Of a DNA stretch of 64,000 nt, positions 59,370 to 64,000 are shown piece by piece. The stretch comes from Paraburkholderia caribensis (GTDB lineage Bacteria; Pseudomonadota; Gammaproteobacteria; Burkholderiales; Burkholderiaceae). A program made the position numbers and the translations under genes. How positions within the stretch are numbered: position 1 is the first letter of the stretch; each line of letters begins with the position of its first letter. Under the pieces are notes generated by a model. The model saw nothing but the letters and a program-made list of their open reading frames with translations. It did not search any database and was not told where the DNA came from. Location: the NCBI RefSeq assembly GCF_002902945.1, contig NZ_CP026103.1, positions 1,116,001 to 1,180,000 of the forward strand, in the 5' to 3' direction.

Positions 59370-61451
59370 CTATGACACGGCCGCCAGATCGATCTCGCAG
59401 GCGTGCGCCGCCAGTTCCGTGACGATCGTCGGGATGCTCGCGCCTGTGGGAAAGCATCCCGCTACGCCGCGCGCGTTCAACACCTGCCAACTGGCGCTGT
59501 CGATGTTCCCGCCAATCACCACCGGGATGCGCGTGCGCCGCTTGCGCAATGCGTCGAGCAGACCCGACACCAGTTCGACATGCGCGCCCGCCAACGACGA
59601 CACGCCGATCACATCGACGTCGTACTTCAACGCCAGTCTGCATGCCTCCTCTGCCGACGCGAACATACCGCCCGTCGTGACGTCGAATCCCGCGTCCTTC
59701 AGTGCGGCAGCGACAACCCGCACGCCCCGGTCGTGGCCGTCCTGGCCGAGTTTGCTCAACAGGATACGCGGTGCCCGCCCTAGCCGCCTCGACGCCCGCA
59801 AGACGGCTGCACAAGCCGCCATCCATTCGGCGTCCGACGATTGAAGCTCGCCATACATCCGTGCCGATATCGGCAAATCCACCGTATGCCGCGGCCATAC
59901 GGCTTCCAGTGCCTGCGTGCACTCGCCGACTGTCGCGCGCGCACGCATGCATTCGATCGTCAGTTCAAGCAGGTTGCCTTCGCCATCGCGTGCCGCACGT
60001 TGCAGCGCGGCGAGCGTGTCGCGCACGCGAGCCGCGTCGCGCGAGCGCTTCACGTGCGCGATGCGGCGCGCCTGTAGCGTACGTGTCTGCGCGGCATCCA
60101 GTGCTTGCGAAACGAGACGCTCGTCCGCATCATCCGTCGTAAAGCGGTTCACGCCCACGATCACGCGTTGCCCGCTTTCGATTTCCGCCTGCACGCGCAG
60201 CGCCGCTTCGTGAATGCGCGTGCGTACCCATCCTGAATGTATCGCCTCGACGACGCCGCCGCGCGCGTCGATCTCATCGAGCACCGTTCGCACACGGCTT
60301 GCGATATCGGCCGTGAGCGATTCCATCATGTACGAACCGGCCCACGGATCGACCACGTCGCAAACGCCCGTCTCGTGCTGAAGCACCAGCTGCGTATCGC
60401 GTGCGAGCCGCGAAGACTCCGCGCAAGGCAGCGCGAGCGCCTCGTCGTACGCATTGGTGTGCAGCGACTGCGTGCCGCCGAACACCGCCGCGAGCGCCTC
60501 GACCGTCGTCCGCACGACGTTGTTCATGGGCTTCTGCGCAGTCAGCGACCAGCCCGACGTCTGGCAATGCATGCGCAGCGCGCGACCCTTGTCCGACGTT
60601 GCGCCGCTTTGTGCGGCAATCTCCGACCACAGCAGCCGCGCGGCGCGCAGCTTCGCGACCTCGACATAGAAATCGGTGCCGACGCCGAAGAAGAAGCTCA
60701 TGCGCTCGCATGCGTCGTTTGCGTGCATGCCGCGCGCGACGAGCGTGTCGACGTAGGTACGCGCATTGGCCAGCGTCAGCGCGAGTTCGAGCACGGCGTC
60801 CGCGCCCGCTTCCTGAAAGTGATAGCCGGAAACCGACAGCGCGTTGAAGCGCGGCATCTGTTGCGCGAGATACGCGGCCACATCGGCGGCGATACGCAGC
60901 GATGGTTCGGGCGCGAAGATGCCCGTGTTACGCACCATGAACTCTTTCAGGATGTCGTTCTGGATCGTGCCGCGCAATTGCGAGGCGTGAACGCCGCTTT
61001 CGTCCGCCGCGACGATGAAGGCGCCGAGCACAGGTAACACGGCCCCGTTCATCGTCATCGATACCGACACGCGCTCCAGTGGAATGTCCTCGAACAGGCG
61101 CGCCATGTCTTCGACCGTGTCGACCGCGACGCCCGTCATGCCGACGTCGGCGCTGACGGCCGGGTCGTCCGAATCGTAACCGCGCTGGGTCGGCAGATCG
61201 AACGCGACAGAGAGACCTTGCGCGCCTTCGGCCAATGCTGTGCGGAACGCAAGGTTCGTATCGGCGGCCTGCGCGTAGCCCGCGTACTGGCGTATCGTCC
61301 AGGGCTTGTCGGTGTACATCGAAGCGAACGGCCCACGTACGAACGGCGCTTCGCCCGGCATGCTGTCGGCATGCGCGACACCTTCGATATCCGCTCGCGT
61401 ATAGACGCGCTTGAGCGGCACGGCGCGGCGGCGTGCGCGGCTCGTGCTCAT
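59370..61451 (-). CDS. Methylmalonyl-CoA mutase (single-chain, B12-dependent)
   Basis: A 693-residue mutase. The N-terminal TIM barrel carries the substrate residues Tyr56 (WTIRQYAG), Arg174 (EFMVRNT), Tyr210 and His211 (SVSGYHFQEAGA), equivalent to Tyr89, Arg207, Tyr243 and His244 of Propionibacterium methylmalonyl-CoA mutase. Isobutyryl-CoA mutases carry Phe at the Tyr56 position. The C-terminal cobalamin domain has the base-off motif with His573 (DGHDRG), then SSLAG and IGGNI. It interconverts succinyl-CoA and methylmalonyl-CoA. The start overlaps the LnmK-like gene by 4 nt. No small subunit or MeaB-type chaperone gene is adjacent, and the chain is shorter than MutB. The operon context suggests biosynthetic use. 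Confidence 0.85.
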   Translation of the reverse strand: MSTSRARRRAVPLKRVYTRADIEGVAHADSMPGEAPFVRGPFASMYTDKPWTIRQYAGYAQAADTNLAFRTALAEGAQGLSVAFDLPTQRGYDSDDPAVSADVGMTGVAVDTVEDMARLFEDIPLERVSVSMTMNGAVLPVLGAFIVAADESGVHASQLRGTIQNDILKEFMVRNTGIFAPEPSLRIAADVAAYLAQQMPRFNALSVSGYHFQEAGADAVLELALTLANARTYVDTLVARGMHANDACERMSFFFGVGTDFYVEVAKLRAARLLWSEIAAQSGATSDKGRALRMHCQTSGWSLTAQKPMNNVVRTTVEALAAVFGGTQSLHTNAYDEALALPCAESSRLARDTQLVLQHETGVCDVVDPWAGSYMMESLTADIASRVRTVLDEIDARGGVVEAIHSGWVRTRIHEAALRVQAEIESGQRVIVGVNRFTTDDADERLVSQALDAAQTRTLQARRIAHVKRSRDAARVRDTLAALQRAARDGEGNLLELTIECMRARATVGECTQALEAVWPRHTVDLPISARMYGELQSSDAEWMAACAAVLRASRRLGRAPRILLSKLGQDGHDRGVRVVAAALKDAGFDVTTGGMFASAEEACRLALKYDVDVIGVSSLAGAHVELVSGLLDALRKRRTRIPVVIGGNIDSASWQVLNARGVAGCFPTGASIPTIVTELAAHACEIDLAAVS

Positions 61452-62263
61452 CGGCGCCTCCAGTGCTTTTCCGTCGTGATGTCGGCGATCTTCATGCCGT
61501 CGCTCTTGCGGCTCACCTGCGTCCAGTGGCGGATACCCTGTTCGTCTTCCGCGCTGCCGACCACGCGCACGCTCAACGTATCGCCGACATCGACATTGCC
61601 GTAGTAGAACAACGACCGGCTCGCGATGATGGGCGGCTCGCCGAAGCGCCGCCATTGCCATTCGGCGCGATCGACAAAAGCCTGAAAGCTCGCGAAATAG
61701 AGAAAGTCCGCGCCATTGAAATCGCTATTCGGGCATGGCAGGAATTCGATCGGCTCGTCGGCCGCGGGCGCGAGATCCGGCATGGCGCTGCCGTCCGCGG
61801 CACGCAAACGCTTGCTCATCTGCATCATCTGCCATGCACGTTCGGGCATCGGCTCGACATCACCCGGCAGCGCCGCCAGCGCCGCGCGCGCGACGCAACG
61901 GTTGCTGCGCTGCTCGCCGCGCGAGACGAATGCCGACGACATCGACAGTTCCGCGATCTCCGTCTCGCCGCGCATGATGCGATGCGTGCTGAAATGGCGC
62001 ACAGGACCCGTTCTGCACAGTGTGCTGCGAATCTCGAACGTGTCGTTTTCGCCGATCGTGTCGAGACCGCTCGTGTGCAAGCGTATTGCCGTAAAGGCCG
62101 CGTACGAGCGACCGCCGTTGTCGTCGTGAAAGTCGGTCTGCTCGCGGCCCGCGTGCGCCGCCAGCGCCTCCCAATGGCGATGCCCGCACTCCTTGAGCAA
62201 CCAGTTTTCCGACAGCCCCGTGTAGCTCAGTTGCGGCATGCCCGCGCGATAGCGTTGAATCAT
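61448..62263 (-). CDS. LnmK/Pnap_2097-like bifunctional acyltransferase-decarboxylase
   Basis: A 271-residue double-hotdog protein. It opens MIQRYRAGMPQLSYTGLSEN and WLLKECGHRHWEAL, with later blocks LHTSGLDTIGENDTFEIRST, EFLPCPNSDFNGADFLYFAS and ASRSLFYYGNVDVGDTLSVR. This is the pattern I associate with Pnap_2097 proteins, relatives of LnmK, which takes methylmalonyl-CoA, loads it on an acyl carrier protein and decarboxylates it to a propionyl thioester. The very next gene encodes a methylmalonyl-CoA mutase, so substrate supply and use would be linked. No carrier protein is in the window. An alternative start lies at 62239. Confidence 0.75.
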   Translation of the reverse strand: MIQRYRAGMPQLSYTGLSENWLLKECGHRHWEALAAHAGREQTDFHDDNGGRSYAAFTAIRLHTSGLDTIGENDTFEIRSTLCRTGPVRHFSTHRIMRGETEIAELSMSSAFVSRGEQRSNRCVARAALAALPGDVEPMPERAWQMMQMSKRLRAADGSAMPDLAPAADEPIEFLPCPNSDFNGADFLYFASFQAFVDRAEWQWRRFGEPPIIASRSLFYYGNVDVGDTLSVRVVGSAEDEQGIRHWTQVSRKSDGMKIADITTEKHWRRR

Positions 62264-62265
62264 GC

Positions 62266-63558
62266 TCACGCCGCAAGACTCGTCGACGTCGCGTCGAGGG
62301 CGGAACGGATCGTATCGACCACATGCCCGGCATCGCGCGCGATGCCCGAAAAGCGGCCCGATCCCCACGTATGCAGCCACGGCAGCCCGATGAAATACAG
62401 CCCCGCTTGCGGCGTGATGCCGCGAACATGCGCGGGATAGCCGCGTCCGTTGAAAACGGGCGCATCGATCCAGCTGAAATCCGGCCTGAAGCCGATGCAC
62501 CATATGATCGACGTAATGCCGCTGTCCGCCAGGTCGAGCGACGTGCGCTCGCCTTCGGGTTGCCACACGGGTTCATAACGCGCACCGGCCGGCGCGTCGA
62601 TGCCATGCTTCTCGATGAAGCCGTCGATGCTCGCGTTGATCCGGTTATACGTGTCGTCGGCGCTGTCGAGCGCTTCGATCAGATTCGGCGCGAATTGCAG
62701 GCGACCGTCGCGCAGATCGTCGAGCCTGCCATAGAGTTCCATGCCTTCGAGCGCAAAGCGCCGAAGATCGATATCCCGCCCGCCGTCGCGGCCCGTGACA
62801 TAGTGATTCGTGTTGTCGCGCACGCCCTCGCGCAACGGATGCTGGTCGACGGGCATGTCGTAGTAGCGCATGTCGGCGAGCCAGTCGACCACATCGCGGC
62901 CGCGATAGAAGCGCGCGCAACGCGGCGCTTCGCCGACGGCCAGGTACACCTTGCGGCCCGCGAGATGCAGGTCTTCCGCGATCTGCGCGCCCGATTGCCC
63001 CGAGCCCACCACAAGCACCGCCCCTTCGGGCAACGCCTGCGGATTGCGGTAATGCGACGACTGCAATTGCACGATGTCGGCGGGCAGCCGTTCGGCCATG
63101 CGCGGCACGATGGGCGTGTGATAGCCGCCGGATGCCACCACGACCTGATCGGCCGTGAAGTCGCCGTTCGACGTCGACACCAGATACCCGCCCGACGCCT
63201 GGCGCCTGATCTTGCGGACTTCCGTATGTTCGAGCACGGGTGCATCGACCATCGCGATGAAGCCGTCCAGATACGCGATGATCTCGTCCTTCTTCATGAA
63301 GCCGTGCGGATCGCCGCCGCGATACGGGTAGCCCGGCAACGCGCATTGCCAGTTCGGCGTGACGAGGCAGAACGCATCCCAGCGTTGCGAGCGCCATGTA
63401 TGCGTGACCGTGTGCTTTTCGATCACCAGGTGATCGATGCCCGCCTCTTTCAGGTAATAGCTGATCGACAGTCCCGCCTGTCCGCCGCCCACGACGATCA
63501 CCGTATGGTGGGGAGCCGCGTTCGTTGCTTCGGGAGCGATGATGTTTGCGTTCGACAT
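62266..63558 (-). CDS. MSMEG_0569-family flavin-dependent oxidoreductase
   Basis: A 430-residue flavin monooxygenase-like protein. The FAD motif VIVVGGGQAGLSISYYLKEA is followed by KHTVTHTWRSQRWDAFCLVT and PNWQCALPGYPYRGGDPHGF, and the NADPH motif is VLVVGSGQSGAQIAEDLHLA. The wording and motif order match MSMEG_0569 proteins (NitH in the Nit1C nitrilase cluster), which accompany a nitrilase, radical SAM, GNAT and AIR-synthase-like set linked to nitrogen starvation and cyanide use. Those other genes are not in the window and may lie to the right. The AGGAAAG ribosome site supports the ATG at 63558. Confidence 0.83.
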   Translation of the reverse strand: MSNANIIAPEATNAAPHHTVIVVGGGQAGLSISYYLKEAGIDHLVIEKHTVTHTWRSQRWDAFCLVTPNWQCALPGYPYRGGDPHGFMKKDEIIAYLDGFIAMVDAPVLEHTEVRKIRRQASGGYLVSTSNGDFTADQVVVASGGYHTPIVPRMAERLPADIVQLQSSHYRNPQALPEGAVLVVGSGQSGAQIAEDLHLAGRKVYLAVGEAPRCARFYRGRDVVDWLADMRYYDMPVDQHPLREGVRDNTNHYVTGRDGGRDIDLRRFALEGMELYGRLDDLRDGRLQFAPNLIEALDSADDTYNRINASIDGFIEKHGIDAPAGARYEPVWQPEGERTSLDLADSGITSIIWCIGFRPDFSWIDAPVFNGRGYPAHVRGITPQAGLYFIGLPWLHTWGSGRFSGIARDAGHVVDTIRSALDATSTSLAA

Positions 63559-63578
63559 GATTCTTTCCTGCGTTCGGT

Positions 63579-63863
63579 TCACAAAAGTTCGACGACCTGG
63601 ACTTCCGCATGCGGATCGGTGGCGAAGTGCTGCGCCTGCGCTTCGATCTGCGCGAGCTGATCCATCGCCGCCGAGCACGCGAAGCCATACTTCTCGCGCA
63701 CGCGCTCGGAGCCGATATGCAGCGCCTCGCGCGCCCGCTCGACGAAATCCGCGAGGGCGTAACGTTGTCCGGCGATGAAGTATTCGCCGACTACCGTCGA
63801 AGGCGAGTAGCAGTTGGCCTCGCTGCCGTCCGGCCACTGGACCCTGAAGTGCATGACTGGCAT
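63579..63863 (-). CDS. MSMEG_0570-family nitrogen-starvation response protein
   Basis: A 94-residue protein opening MPVMHFRVQWPDGSEANCYS, then STVVGEYFIAGQRYALADFV and SERVREKYGFACSAAMDQLA, the defining pattern of the MSMEG_0570 family. Its biochemical role is unknown; it always travels with the MSMEG_0569 flavoprotein and nitrilase cluster, and a role as a subunit or carrier has been guessed. It sits 20 bp upstream of the flavoprotein gene with an AAAGGA ribosome site. Two Cys (YSP-adjacent and GFACS) are conserved candidates for function. Confidence 0.82.
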   Translation of the reverse strand: MPVMHFRVQWPDGSEANCYSPSTVVGEYFIAGQRYALADFVERAREALHIGSERVREKYGFACSAAMDQLAQIEAQAQHFATDPHAEVQVVELL

Positions 63864-63886
63864 CACGTTTCCTTTGATAGAGAGAT

Positions 63887-64000
63887 TCAGGCGCCGAGCG
63901 CTTGCATGACGTGCTGCACGTGGCTCGCATACAGCGCGATGTGACGGCGAGCGCTTTCGTGCCAACTGAAGCGTGCAAGAAGCTCGGGTACGGCATGTTC
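63887..64000 (-). CDS. C-terminal end of a glycosyltransferase (MSMEG_0565-like), cut by the window edge
   Basis: Only the last 37 residues are present. They read as the C-terminal helix of a GT4-type glycosyltransferase (FSWHESARRHIALYASH), a region I recognise from MSMEG_0565-family enzymes that accompany MSMEG_0569 and MSMEG_0570. The stop at 63887 lies 23 bp upstream of the MSMEG_0570-like gene, so it belongs to the same operon. The donor, acceptor and active site lie outside the window. Confidence 0.6.
   Translation of the reverse strand, partial: EHAVPELLARFSWHESARRHIALYASHVQHVMQALGA

Overview
The window is GC-rich, densely coded DNA from a betaproteobacterium, most likely a Burkholderiaceae member of the Paraburkholderia/Caballeronia type. 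That placement is inferred from gene content: a Ralstonia/Xanthomonas-style hrp type III secretion cluster with an HrpB AraC-type regulator, cyoABCD next to a MocR regulator, CysI followed by a DUF934 protein, and a DUF4123/DUF2235/DUF3304 VgrG module. No rRNA, tRNA, CRISPR array or intact insertion sequence was seen.

Layout. 1-1.7 kb: the end of a D-tartrate dehydratase gene with a divergent LysR regulator. 1.8-8.2 kb: a leftward type VI secretion module (VgrG, DUF4123 adaptor, DUF3304-like lipoprotein, DUF2235 lipase-like effector), then a TIR-domain gene whose TPR tail is frame-disrupted. 8.6-14.1 kb: small envelope and periplasmic proteins (DUF308 membrane protein, cytochrome c, lipoprotein, cupredoxin, secreted beta-propeller). 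14.5-18.9 kb: organic-acid uptake (CitA-like MHS symporter, solute-binding protein, DctA-like symporter, LysR). 19-23.3 kb: small protein, CBS-pair protein, acyltransferase and NDH-2-like flavoprotein.

23.3-43.1 kb is the core: a complete hrp-type T3SS apparatus. sctC and hrpB read left. hrpB1-sctI-sctJ-sctK-sctL-sctN-sctO-sctT form a leftward operon. sctU-sctV-sctP-sctQ-sctR-sctS-hpaA-like and sctD-hrpD6-like-pilin candidate-hpaB form two rightward units. Each of the three units is preceded by a perfect TTCG-N16-TTCG (hrpII/PIP) box, and all three boxes lie exactly 31 nt from a YANNNT -10 element. The cluster therefore carries both its activator HrpB and that activator's likely target sites. 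No translocon, harpin or obvious effector gene lies within it.

43.3-49.4 kb: sulfite reductase CysI plus DUF934, then a three-gene catabolic operon (3-hydroxyacyl-CoA dehydrogenase family, SMP-30-like propeller, large class III CoA-transferase) behind an AT-rich operator-like region. 49.4-55.0 kb: cyoABCD with a divergent MocR regulator. 55.0-55.3 kb: a candidate small RNA with an anti-Shine-Dalgarno-like loop and an intrinsic terminator. 55.3-58.8 kb: KdgT-like permease, altronate/galactarate dehydratase and a divergent GntR regulator.

59.4 kb to the right edge: a leftward operon joining a methylmalonyl-CoA mutase, an LnmK/Pnap_2097-like acyltransferase-decarboxylase, an MSMEG_0569-type flavoprotein, an MSMEG_0570-type small protein and the end of a glycosyltransferase. 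This resembles the edge of the nitrogen-starvation (nitrilase/Nit1C-type) cluster fused to an acyl-thioester pathway. It is the least understood part of the window.
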